Shown here: positions 25,865 through 37,254 of the stretch, in pieces
Layout of the letters: each line of letters starts with the position of its first letter
Numbering within the stretch: the stretch's first letter is position 1
DNA from: Monomorium pharaonis
Lineage: Eukaryota; Arthropoda; Insecta; Hymenoptera; Formicidae
DNA length: 64,000 bases
NCBI RefSeq assembly: GCF_013373865.1
Contig: NC_050474.1
Location: 520,001-584,000, forward strand
Reading direction: 5' to 3'
The notes under the pieces: model-generated
What the model saw: only the letters and a program-made list of their open reading frames with translations
Databases searched by the model: none
What the model was told of the DNA's origin: nothing
Made by a program: the position numbers and the translations under genes

Positions 25865-28428
25865 TTATTTTTTCAATACATTTATAAAAGTTTCTCGCGG
25901 TAATGAAATTTTTCCTATCATCTTCATCTTCTTTTTTCCATCCGCTTGCTGCGCCAACAATTTCTTTCTTCTAGTAACATCTCCACCATACTGAGAAAAA
26001 ATAGGCACAACATTAATAAAACAATCTCTAAATTAAGTCTACTGTTATGATAAAGAATATATGATATGAATTCACTTACTAATTTTGCCGTTACGTCTTT
26101 TCTGTAGGGCTTCAAAGTTTCTCTCGCAATCACTTTAGTCCCTACTGCTGCTTGGATTACTATTTCAAAAAGTTGTCGAGGAATGGTGTCGAGAAGCTTG
26201 ACACACAAGTTTTTGCCTACATTAGATGCTTTTGTTCTATGTACAATTGTACATAATTCTTCTACCACTTTTCCATTTAATAGAATATTCAACTAAAATT
26301 TATACAAAAAATACATAATAATAAAATCCAAAATTACATGAAAACTGCACAAGATCAATTTATCAGTATAGTATCTAATGATACCTTCACTATATCGGAG
26401 ACTTGATAGTCACTATCTTCGTAATCAAAACTAGCATAACCAGAACTTATGCTCTTTAAGGAATCGTGAAAATCAAGAATTACTTCGTTCAATGGCATTA
26501 GGTATTGCAACATAACTCTGTCATTACCAATGGTCTTGTTCAGTTTTTCTACACCTCGTTTTTCCCGGCAAAGGGACATAATTTCTTTTATATATGTATC
26601 TGTACAATTTATAAAACATTAATTAATTTCAAAATAATAATTTCTCATCGTTGTAACATTCAGGAATAAATTAAACAGGAATGAATTAAACTGTACTTTA
26701 ATATTGAATGGTAAATACCTGGCGTAATAATTGTGGCCGTAATCATAGGCTCATAAAATTCATTGACAATCTGGGGATCTGGAAAATTTGCTGGATTATT
26801 AAAGATTACTGTGTCTCCTTGGTATTTCTTTATATTTTTACTGCCAAAAATTTTTGCTTTATATGTTACTGCGGGTGCCGTGACTACTGGCTGCGCTCCG
26901 TATTCTTGTTCAAGACGTTGGGTAAAGACTTCCATATGTAATAAGCCTAGAAAGCCAATTCGCCAGCCTCTTCCAAGTGCAACGCTGTAACGTAATTTTT
27001 TTGTTTTCATTATATATCATCAACATGTTTGAACATTATTCGTGCAATTCAAAATTGTTTACAACAAAAATTTATTTTATTGCTTAAAAAGCAATCTTAA
27101 TATGTATTATAAATTTTACAAATTAACTTTACCTTGATTCTAAAACAGCTTTTATAGCACTATCATTTAAAGCAAGCTTGTCGATAGCTGCTTGCAAAGA
27201 GATGAATTGTGATTGATCCATGGGATATATTCCTGCAAATACCATTGGCTTTGGTGGTTGAAATCCCTCTAAGGAATCAGTAGGCTGATGTCGCAGATGT
27301 AAAGTGTCGCCAATGTGAGTCTCTTTAGATTTCATGTTGCATGCAATGGCGCCTACTTGTCCAGCAAATCTAAGTTACATTAAACAGCACACAAATTTAA
27401 AAAATCTGCTACTATACAGCTACTATAATTAAAATTTAAGGATTTATACTCACTCACATTGTCTTCACATTTTCTGCATGAGGTCTGAGAAGAAAAATAT
27501 TTCTAACTTCGTATGACTTTCTCATATATATGGAACTAATTTGATTGCCAACTGACAACACTCCATCTTTCACATAAATTAAAGAAATCGCCCCTTTGTA
27601 CTTGTCATACCAGCTGTCAAATATCAATGCTCGAAAAAATTTATCTCTATCTACAGTAGGTGGTGGAATTCTTTCAACTACAGCATTCAAAACTTTGTCG
27701 ATTCCAGTGCCTAGTTTGGCAGATATTTTAATAACATCGACGTGATTTACATCAAGTAACGTTTGCAGCTGCTCCTTGACCCTCTCGGGTTTGGCATTCT
27801 TCAAATCCACTTTATTAATCACTGGTATTATTACAAGATTTTTTGCTCGTGCTAGATAGTAATTAGCCACTGTTTGTGCCTGAACACCGTCGTTAGCATC
27901 GACCAGTAGTATAACCCCTTGACAAGGAGTCAGCGATCGATGAACCTCCGCCGAGAAGTCCACATGGCCGGGCGTGTCAATGAGATTCAGCAAGTATCTT
28001 TTGCCTCGATATGAATAAAACAGTGAAGCAGTCTGTGCTTTCACAGTGATCCCACGTTCCTTCTCTACCTGGAGATTATCCAAGACCTGCTTGCCAGAGT
28101 TTGCCTTTATAGCTCCTGTTAATTCCAGCAGTCTATCCGCTAACGTACTTTTACCATGGTCCACGTGTGCGACTATACTAAAATTACGAATAGACTCAAC
28201 CGGCACATTGTACTCTACGTCAGACGTCGCTTGTGCAGAAAAACACCTGCTTGAAGGACATGTCCACTTCCTAGAATAAGATATAAAGTTAAACAAACGT
28301 TTAATAAGTATCTCCACTTCAAAATCACGATTTTTATCGAATAATTATAACCTCTGCGGCTTGAAAAGTTTTGCATTACGAATACAACTAATCTTAATAC
28401 AAAAAGAATTCATCGCATTTTTATGCAT
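25865..28428 (-). CDS. GUF1: GUF1, mitochondrial translation factor (LepA/EF4 GTPase)
   Basis: GTPase of the LepA/EF4 family that acts on mitochondrial ribosomes and supports faithful protein synthesis. Exons: 28428-28352, 28270-27458, 27369-27133, 26984-26719, 26599-26385, 26292-26080, 25990-25865; 1,947 nt, 648 aa, in the normal size range. Residues about 1-45 are basic and Ser-rich without acidic residues (mitochondrial presequence). GTPase motifs: G1 AHVDHGKST (about 60-68), ERGIT (97-101), G3 DTPGH (124-128), G4 NKVDL (178-182), G5 ISAKLG. LepA-specific stretches: PKPMVFAGIYP, LGRGWRIGFLGLLHMEVF, and the C-terminal YGGDVTRRKKLLAQQADGKKKMK end that contacts the ribosome. A start at 28317 inside intron 1 would also be open, but exon 1 plus the tattctag acceptor at 28271 gives the better leader. 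Next gene upstream is divergent (30.0 kb). Confidence 0.96.
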
Positions 28429-28738
28429 GTTGTATCAAGCAATTTAGGTTGATTATGTGTGAAAATCCCTGTTACACTGTGTTCTGAAAGATTTGCGGCA
28501 TTTTGTTTGATTTTATTTCACGATATAGAGTTTAATTCACATTCAAGGTACTTTTGGTACTTTTTCATTTGGCGATTTAACACGAATTTCAAGCGACCAT
28601 GCGTAGTCTGTTCCTTTTCTTTTCTAACAGTTTAGAGAATTATGTCCCTCCCGAAGCTTCGAAAATTCATCACAGATTATTAGGAAAGTATAATACAACA
28701 GAAGGAAGAAAGGCATCGGGAAATAACGTTCTACTGCC

Positions 28739-29104
28739 GATCAAAAGACCCGAAAAATCATCGGAGTTATTAGGAGTACAGAAGAGCGAGGAAGTTACCG
28801 GATTTCTAGTAACTTCCTCACCTAATATGCTTTGCTGATACCTCGGGTGAAATTCGCGACGCTCGAAATCCCGGAAAAATTCACCCAAGGTATCAGCAAA
28901 GCATATTAGGCGAGGAGGTTACTAGAAATCCGGTAACTTCCTCGCTCTTCTGTACTCCTAATAACTCCGATTATTTTTCGGGCCCTTTTAATCGTGTTTA
29001 ATCGAGACCGCGACGTCGCTTGGCGGATTTTCGAAGCTTCAGAGTTATTAGGAGTGCAGAATAAGCAAGGAAGTTACTGGATTCCTAGTAACTTCCTCGC
29101 CTAA
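28739..29104. mobile_element. Nested palindromic repeat element between GUF1 and the docking-protein gene
   Basis: Arms 28739-28853 and 28880-28993 are near-perfect reverse complements over about 110 bases. Each arm contains its own small palindrome (GAGGAAGTTAC..GTAACTTCCTC). A third, diverged partial copy in the left-arm orientation follows at about 29040-29104. Flanking CGAAGCTTCGAAAATT (about 28652) and TTTTCGAAGCTTC (about 29029) are also inverted to each other, so the whole element may span about 28.65-29.16 kb. GC-richer than its surroundings; no ORF that is not a shadow of the palindrome. Confidence 0.8.
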
Positions 29105-29985
29105 TGTACTTTCCTGATACTTCAGACGAAATTTTCCGGAATTTCAAGCGACGCGAGGACTCAATTCTCATCTACTTTATCGACTCCCGTATTGGCTTTC
29201 AAAAACATTTATCATCTTTTATATCTTTTTTAAATATCTAGAGAAGTGCCTGATTAATTTCTCGTTATATTTAATTAATTTTTTTACAATATGTGTTGTA
29301 TAATAAAAATAAATTATATTATAAAATATATAATCTTTTCCTCGTAATAGCGTTAAAGGAAAATGGTTGAGAAATTGATATCTTTTTCTCTCCATGAAAA
29401 TATATTTACGGAGTTTTTCGCAAATTATTTGCAAAATTCGACGTCTTGTTTTGAAATCATAATTCTTGTAATTCTTTTCGAATAATATATATTTTAATAT
29501 TTGTTGCTGATCCAGCTACCTAAAGTGATTTTCATGAAATATGACGAGAAATCGGAGTTTGCGCATAGCATAGAACCCATAGAACCGTACTTTTTTTTAC
29601 TGATTCTTGGGAGAATTGTAGCGTACCATTTTTATACAATATTTTAAGAACTTACATTGGAAATCGTATTTGTGAATTGACTGGAAGGAAATAGTTAAAA
29701 ACGTTAAATAAAAAGGTACTTTTACGTTTATTATTTTCAGAAAGACATAAAAGTGAGGTTATATTTCAACCGACAAAATTGTAAGAGTTAAAATACAGTT
29801 AATTTATGTATTTTTTATTATATAGTATAATGTTTATAGTAAGTTCATTTTTATGCCGAGATTTGTTGAATACTGAAAAATCATCCTCACAATTTTCACA
29901 AAAGTTATAAGAAATTTTACAATCTTTCTTTAAGAGAACACATATGCTCAAAATTCTGTGTCAATTTTGCATGCCTTAAAAGAAA

Positions 29986-31851
29986 ATGAGTACGCCTGAG
30001 ACGGAAATTTGTGGATTTCTCGACGTCAAGTCGATGGGAAGTAGATACATTGCACAGAAAGTAAGGAAGAAAGGTTTAGCCCTGTTAAGAATATGGAAAC
30101 GATCATGGTGCTCGGTGAAAAAACTAGAACCTGGTCTAGGGGTACAGATACAGTTTGATGAGAAGCTCAGCTGTCGCAGCAGCACTTTGAAGCAAAAAGA
30201 GAAGGATAATTCTGTGGTGATACCTCCGAACGCTACAATCTATCGAATTTGCTCTAGAACAAAGCAATTTGCATTTAGTATATCGCTAGCAGTGGACAGG
30301 AAGCCAATATTGTCATTGTCTGGTAACTCTGAGACCGAGACGCAACGTTGGATGGCAAATATCAGGCACTTGTTGAAGCCTAGAAAATATAGTTGTACAG
30401 AGAGATCGTATGAAGTATCCATAATTGACAATGCACATTCGAAAGCAGCAGGTTTAACTGGTTGGTATAATTGTTATTCGAATTACCCTGTCGATTTTGT
30501 CTGATTATGCTGATAGAAAAATTTTAATAAAATTTTGATAAATTTCAAGTTCTATTTATTTTGTTAAAATTTCAATAAATATGCACTTTGATGAAAATGT
30601 TTGATAAAAATGTTTTAAAATAAATGTAAAATTCAACAAAATATCAATTTTATTTGAAATTTTCCAATTAATGTGAATTTATTTCACAGGTTTATATGGA
30701 GATTTGATTGCTAATGAAAAAGAAATTTTTATTAGAGATGTTCACACGGGCAAAATAGTTAAGTCTTTCGAGTGGAAGGAATTTACTCAGTTTCACTTAA
30801 TGTCAGTGGGCCGTCCAGAAGATGTGAAGCGTATTTGTGTAATACACACCAGCAAGGAATTTTGCTGTGACGTGGGCGAACTCTACATATTCTGTCTTAA
30901 TGCTAACAAGTTGTTACAAGACTTGGTAACACAAGGTCGTGGTCCAAAACATCGACAAAAATCTTCACATTTTAATACCAAGAATCTTGAAGTGATGGGA
31001 TACGATGGAATCAATCTTTCTTTACAACTAAAAAATGAAAAGGAGGAATCACATTGTACTCTTGATACAGACGCCAATCAGTATGTATCGTTATGTTTAG
31101 AAAATTAAATAGCAGTATTACTTGCACATAAAACAACATTAGTGTCAAATTAAAACTAATATATTTAGTAATTATTGTTTTTTATATAAACAAGAAATTA
31201 TATTTTTGCTGTATAAACAATCTTTTTTTGTATGTATAATGGTGCATAAATAAATCTGAAAAATAATTTAAGAACATTAATCAGCATTCAAGTTGTAGAA
31301 AACTTATATTATTTGAAACTTGGTTTGACTACAGTGAAAAGTTTTATTTTTACAATTACAGGGAATCCAATATGTCTATTGCTTCTGGAATTTATGAAGA
31401 AATTGTAGACGATATTTGTTCTTCTAAACTGAAAACATCATTTACTTCTAATAAATGTAAAGATAAAACTAAAATTCAGTACAATTTGGAAATAGAACCT
31501 CCAGCATTACCACCACGACAGAAGCAGAGGTCAGAATGCGTAAAAGAAGATAGGTATGACTGTTTAATTTTAATTGTTTTCTGAGAAACACTAAATATAA
31601 AATTAAACAAAATTAAGAGATATATTATTTGATGTTTTTTTGATAGAATGGATATGGAACAACATTCTCATCCAGAAGCTTTTAATCATTTTGAAACAAG
31701 GTTACAGAATATAATATATAGTACGCAAGAAACCATTTTCACAGATCATTCCAGTTATGTTCCGATGTCACCACAATTGAGAGACCTTCATATGCTTGAG
31801 TCTGATGTCTTGGAAAATTTAAAGGAGAATGACTATGTAATTATGCGATAA
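29986..31851 (+). CDS. PH + IRS-type PTB docking protein (Dok/IRS-like adaptor)
   Basis: Membrane-recruited scaffold for receptor tyrosine kinase signalling. Exons: 29986-30460, 30690-31080, 31362-31553, 31647-31851; 1,263 nt, 420 aa, frame kept at every junction. Residues about 8-130 form a PH domain (starts GFLDVK, has the KRSWCSVKK strand and ends with a Trp helix, RWMANIRHLL). Residues about 158-290 form an IRS-type PTB domain (GLYGDLIANEKEIFIRD, FEWKEFTQFHLM, GELYIFCLNANKLLQDLV). The tail carries candidate phosphotyrosine docking sites: YEEI (Y300), YVPM (Y390), YVIM (Y416, at the C-terminus). It also has a proline SH3 ligand PPALPPR (335-341). The two YxxM motifs are the p85/PI3K type. 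Length and PH-PTB order fit Dok family better than full-length IRS/chico. The intron 1 donor is weak (G|gttggt); it is set by the phase of exon 2. Poly(A) signal AATAAA at 31953-31958. Confidence 0.85.
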
Positions 31852-31952
31852 CATTATATGATATAAATAATTAAGGGTAAGGATTGTAAAGAAATCCTGG
31901 TAAATATTTTAGTAAATAATTGTAAATAATAGTAAATAGAATATGTAGGATT

Positions 31953-31958
31953 AATAAA
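31953..31958 (+). terminator. Poly(A) signal of the docking-protein gene
   Basis: AATAAA about 100 bases after the stop codon at 31849-31851. Confidence 0.6.
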
Positions 31959-32391
31959 TGTCTATTCATAGGCGGATTCTTGTTATGAATGTACTGATAT
32001 ACATATCTTTATAAATTTCTTATTAACTTGTGAAAATCGCAAAGTAATACTGAATTTTTAAACTCATTTTAATCTTTCCGATCTACCTATGAGAGGTATT
32101 ACATTTATTACCAGATAATCTGTATGCAAAGCCGTCCAAAATATATTACTTTACCACTTTTTGTATTTTATGTAGCAAATAATTCATTAATATTTTATAA
32201 ACTTGGATAACATTCAATGGTATGTTGTATGAAAATCATTATATTAAATATGTTAATCGATATATTTTTATATTTTTATAAGATAATAAAGAGCGAAATC
32301 AAGTAAAAAAAGTAAAAATCAAATATTAATAAAGAGAAAAGAGCAGACAATGTTAATAAAAACTTTATAACAAAAAAGTGATATATACTTA

Positions 32392-32512
32392 GGGTGCGTT
32401 CGGGGAGACGCTATTAGCGCTACCAGCATCAGTCCATCTTCATTACTCATTAAAAGTAGAATAAGGATAAACTGATGCTGGTAGCGCTAATAGCGTCTTC
32501 TCGAACACACTC
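32392..32512. mobile_element. 121-bp hairpin MITE with TTA target duplication (Harbinger-like)
   Basis: GGGTGCGTTCGGGGAGACGC.. at the left and its complement at the right pair over about 42 bases with few mismatches, around an unpaired loop of about 37 bases. The trinucleotide TTA flanks both ends (32389-32391 and 32513-32515). A 3-bp TTA/TWA duplication is typical of PIF/Harbinger transposons; the family assignment is an inference. Confidence 0.75.
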
Positions 32513-32950
32513 TTAATGTCAAACTGAATCAAAATTATATAATAGTTTATGTAAAAATTGTATAACAAATTCTTGATTAAGATTAAATTTATAAATTATT
32601 TTATTACAAAGTTTTAAGTATAATAAAAGAAATATAAAAAATACTTACATTTGCAAATATTTGATACGTATATTTTTTATATATTTTATTTTCAATAACG
32701 AAACATGTAATGCTTTTGTAAAAAATGTGGAATCCATGAGTTCAGAGATTACATATTATTAATTTGCGTGTATGCACGCTATTTGTGTGTATGTTTAATT
32801 TAAATAATTTACTGATAATATCTGAATATCATTAATACAACGATATTAATAAAATTAATAAATATTGTAATTGCTACAATGACTATTATATAAATTTACA
32901 TAAATTTTCTTCGCAATTTTTTATACATTTTTATTAAAAAACTAAAAAAT

Positions 32951-33049
32951 TTATGTTTGATTTTAGTTATTCTTAAATATATTTCATTTTTCAAACGATT
33001 TTTTATTGAGGTGAAACACCTTACGATTTGTAAGGTATTTCCGTTTTTA
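32951..33049 (-). pseudogene. Relic of a CYP6AS last exon
   Basis: Over about 100 bases this matches the last coding exon of the neighbouring P450 (34677-34775) in the same orientation. Matched parts include the codons for PYN, the CTCAATGAG region, AAAATAACTAAAATCAA and the TAA. Relative to the live gene there are small deletions (the ISPK codons are missing) and an insertion after ATACCTTAC, so the frame is destroyed. No other exons of this copy were recognised nearby. It shows that the P450 array once extended further left. Confidence 0.75.
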
Positions 33050-34675
33050 TTGTAAAGTATACATTTAATATACTCCACACAAACATATTTATTGTTGACA
33101 CAATACATAAATTAAACCAATGTTCAACAATATTAAACATTAAACGTATCTTATTTCTATTCAACTATAATACATTTGTGTAAATTAGCATTAATTCTTC
33201 GGTTGCTTGGTTTTAATCATTTCACGTAATTGAATTGACGACATTGAATTGACACTTGAATCATATATTTTACTTCAATATTATTGAATCATATGTATTT
33301 ATTTATAGAGAATAAAAAGATTTTTTATTAATTACATATACGTTTGATGCAATTAAAACGTGTACGTGTTAATATTGTTATCTATATATACACAACAATG
33401 TTAATAATACATGTTGATTGTATCAAGTCCATATGTAATTAATATTAACATATTTCCACTTCTTCTAAAGATATAATTGCACATAAATACAATAAGCAGT
33501 CAATACATCTGAAAATTTTTTGATTTGTTCTAATACATAAAAAATATACAAATTAAATACATTGTAATTAAATTAACAAAATAATGCATTTGTATCAATC
33601 AAAGTACCTTCAAATTTGTGGTTGATTTGTTTATTAGTTTACGTAGTTGAATTGACAACAGACATAATTATATGAATAATTATATAATCAAAACGAATTA
33701 TTGCTATTAATTGCATGTGCAATTATAATAAAAAATATGTAATTGAGATATATAAATATATTGATTATTTAGTTACATTTTTCAAAAGCGTTGATATTAC
33801 TAAATCAACTGTCACGATTATTAAAACAATTATTGCTGATTTTTGTTTATTAATATTGATGTTACTTCAATAATATTAATTTTAATTACACGGATTTAAT
33901 TGATATAATAGCATTTTTTTGTGTAGTTTGTAGATATTTAATCTGCATACATGTAAATTAATTATTTGCATTTAATTTGCAATAGATTCATATATTTACA
34001 TATATTTGCATTTTGATGTAACATACGTAAATATATGTTTACCTGTAAAGATAAGAAAAGCATAGACAGTTAAAAAAGTTACATATTATTAAGATATAAG
34101 AAAAGGCTGCCGAAATTATTTCTAAATTGCACTCTTATATAAAAATTTATTTGCTGTATTATTTTTATAGGATTATTTGAAAACTGTATAATACTGCTAT
34201 GATACTTTTTACATTTAAAATGTTTTAAGCACAGTAGGAATTTTGTTATTTATGTTTATAAGAAAAACCGTGATATTGTAGCTATTTTCGATACATTTTG
34301 TAGAATGATAGAAAAGGTCTAGGATTTGATAAGTTGAATGATACAATATTGTTAAAATTAGATTAATAGGATAAAATTTTCGCGACGTATGCTTTTTAAT
34401 GTAATTAATTTCGATATGAACATAATACTAAAAATCTACCGCATCAATATATTGGACCAGAACTACTACTCAATACGGATTTACATATTATTGGATTAGT
34501 ATTATATTATTGTTAGTTTAATGCTAATCCAGTGCAGAAGTAAAACACTTTCTCAGTATCTCTTAAGTATTTTCAATTTAACTGTATTCTATTCTCATCT
34601 TAATGACAATAGGTTTAATGTCAAACTAAAGATTGTACAAAGATAATTATTCTTAAAATTAAAGAATAGCTTAAC

Positions 34676-37125
34676 TTATGTTCGATTGATTTTAGTTATT
34701 TTCAAATGTATTCCATTTTTTGGTGAAATTATAAACGTTTTCTCATTGAGGTTGTAAGGTATTTCCGTTTTTTCGCAAGGTTCTACTTTGTAGTTTCGTA
34801 GTATTTTTATAAGCCCAATTTTAACTTGATAAATTGCAAAACGAGCACCTAAAAATAGAATTAAAATTTTTTATTAAAAATGTTTTCAAGAAAAAAGAAA
34901 AATGAAAAGTGATATTTGAATTCATTTTATTGTACCAATGCAATTTCTTGGTCCATCACCGAATGATAGGAAAAACATTGGGTGTCTATTTTGCACAGCT
35001 TCCTCATTAAATCTTTCTGGATCGAAGACATCTGGCTCCGGATAAATATGTGGATCACGTTGAAGCGCCAAAACAGGAATCCATATTATTTGGTTTTCTG
35101 GTATACTAACATTAATACCATTGAAAGTGTAACTCGACTGTGATTTTCTTGTAAAAAATAATGAAGGTGGATATTTCCGTAAAGTTTCTACATTTAAACA
35201 GTAATGACAAGTTATAAAAATTAGAAATATTATAAAAATGCATTATCCGCATTATATAACTACAGCTAATTTTATAAAAATTATAATAAATGTATTTCTC
35301 ATATTTTTTAAAATTAAATTGTTAAAATCATGTACAACTTACCTTTGAATACCTTTTCCAAATAATTCATTTTATTGATGTTGTCATACGTTAAACAGCT
35401 ACTATTTATATATTCCTCGTCAATTTCTTCACGTAGCCTGTCTTGTATTTTTTCATTCAGAGCCAGCTCATAAAGCGCGTTAGCCATCGTTGTCGATGAA
35501 GTTTCGAAACCAGCAGCAAAAAATATAAAAGCTTGAGCAGCTATGAAACTGTTAGTAAAATCTAAAATGTGAGTTATCTTTCATTATTGTAAATAATAAT
35601 ATATCTGTTCTAAATCTAACAATATATAAAATTGCGATTATTTTAATTATTAAATGATTATCATAAGTTTTCTTTAGAAATTATAAAACAAAAAATTAAA
35701 AAATTTAAATGTATACAAAATTCTGGAAAAGATATTTTTTCAATATTTCTGAAGTTGTCCAATTTTCATATTAAAAAAATTAATAACATTTTCTAAAAAG
35801 GTAAAAAAGATCAAATTTATATAGAACCTCTAAAAAAATTCTGAAATTAATTTACAAATTCTAAAAAATTATACAAAAAATTGTGAGAAAAATTTGTGTT
35901 ATGGTTAATGTAAAATTTAACATTTTACTTTATTGTGATTTACAGAATTTTTGATTTTTTGAATTTACTCAAATATATTGTTAGTTTAAATATAGTTCTC
36001 CGACTTAAAAATAAAAAAAATAAAAACAAAGGCAAACAATATTTACTAATATCGTTCATTTTATCTGCATGTTTCTTTAATTTGCGTAGCATATCAATAA
36101 AGTCATGTCTAACGATATTATTCTTTTCTCTGTTGTCCATAGTGTCCACGACAAGTCGTGTAAAGAATTTAGTGACTTCTGTGTCCGGCAAAATGTAACC
36201 AAGAATATCGTAGAACCACGGTGAAAAATGTTTGATTTTGGTTCGTAACAAATCTGTCCAGGGTTGATAAAATATATTTTTTCCTATTCTGCGAAATTCA
36301 TTATTCTCGGTCGACAGCGAATTTATTTCGATGCCGAAGGCGCAGGTACCAATAACATCAGTCGTATATTTAGCCATTAGTTCAAGACATTCTATAGGCT
36401 CATTCTTGTTAACTATTTTTTCTGTATAATCTACAAGATGGTCGGCGCACTCTGAGATCATTGAAAACATTTCTTTTAGTTTACGGGATGTAAAAATAGG
36501 AGATAGTTTCATCCGTAAAGGTCGCCATCTTTTTAATTCTAAGTTGAAAAGATTTTGCGACAGCGGTTCAGCCTGTAATATGATATAAAACAAAATAATA
36601 ATCTACTAATTTAATAATTTAGTTTAATATCAAATCCTACAATTACAAAAACTTATTTGAAATTTCTTGAAATAAACTCATGATTTTTGTTAAGTAATTT
36701 CATTATTAAAGAAGATATATTAAAGGTATATAAACATATATCAAAAATTTTCTAAAAAACAATTAAATTAAAAAAAAATAGCTTATTCGTACCTTGTCGT
36801 GAACGGTGACTACTCTGTTGGCGAAAGTGGAGAAGTCTTTGATAAAAATATTTTTAATTAAATCAGGATCTTTTACGATAAGAATAGGTGTCTTCATAAA
36901 AAATATTCCAATCAATGATTCATTTTCGTAATCGTTGTATAGTTTTCTCAAATAATTACCCAAAGTTATTTTTCCGAATAAAACATTTTTTACAGTGCCA
37001 AATCCCGGCATTGGTCGTGGACCACGAATGCCACGTGATTTCCAAAAGTCGAAGGTTGACGTGAAGAAATAATAAAATATGAGAAAGACCACGGTGATAC
37101 TGCACAATATTTGATATAATTCCAT
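34676..37125 (-). CDS. Cytochrome P450, CYP6AS-like (copy A, diverged)
   Basis: Microsomal monooxygenase. Exons: 37125-36793, 36572-36047, 35561-35343, 35187-34936, 34848-34676; 1,503 nt, 500 aa. N-terminal membrane anchor (about 4-25) then WKSRGIRGPRPMPGFG. I-helix AAGFETSS (about 304-310), ExxR in ETLRKYPP starting at the exon 3/4 junction, DPERF, heme loop FGDGPRNCIG near the end of exon 4. It is the most diverged of the four: FLSFGDG instead of FLPFGDG before the heme loop (Pro to Ser), ALQRDP instead of AIHRDP, and FFTRKSQS where the others have LLxRQS. A TATA element (reverse complement of 37248-37253) lies about 125 bases before the ATG, and no 5' UTR intron like that of its paralogues is seen, so its promoter is probably of different origin. 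The start at 37125 rather than the in-frame ATG at 37173 matches paralogue N-termini. Confidence 0.95.
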
Positions 37126-37247
37126 TTTCCTGCGTTTTCCTTGATAATTGTTTGAGCTAACTCGGTAATACAAGACTGCTTTAAACCACTACACGTTATA
37201 TGCATCGCAACATAAGCCGAAATATTAATTTGCAATACAATTCTCGT

Positions 37248-37253
37248 TTTATA
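37248..37253 (-). promoter_or_regulatory. TATA box of P450 copy A
   Basis: TATAAA on the minus strand within CAAATATAAAACGAG. Start site expected about 30 bases downstream, near 37220, giving a 5' UTR of roughly 95 bases. Confidence 0.45.
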
Positions 37254-37254
37254 T

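Larger units (their letters stand above)
31959..34675. other. AT-rich intergenic DNA between the docking gene and the P450 cluster
   Basis: Holds the hairpin element at 32392-32512 and the P450 exon relic at 32951-33049, listed separately. Otherwise very AT-rich with no supported gene. Confidence 0.6.

Noticed and set aside
28599..28888. Two frames of 72-79 codons on opposite strands
   Set aside because: Produced by the palindromic element; the two proteins are mirror readings of the same repeat.
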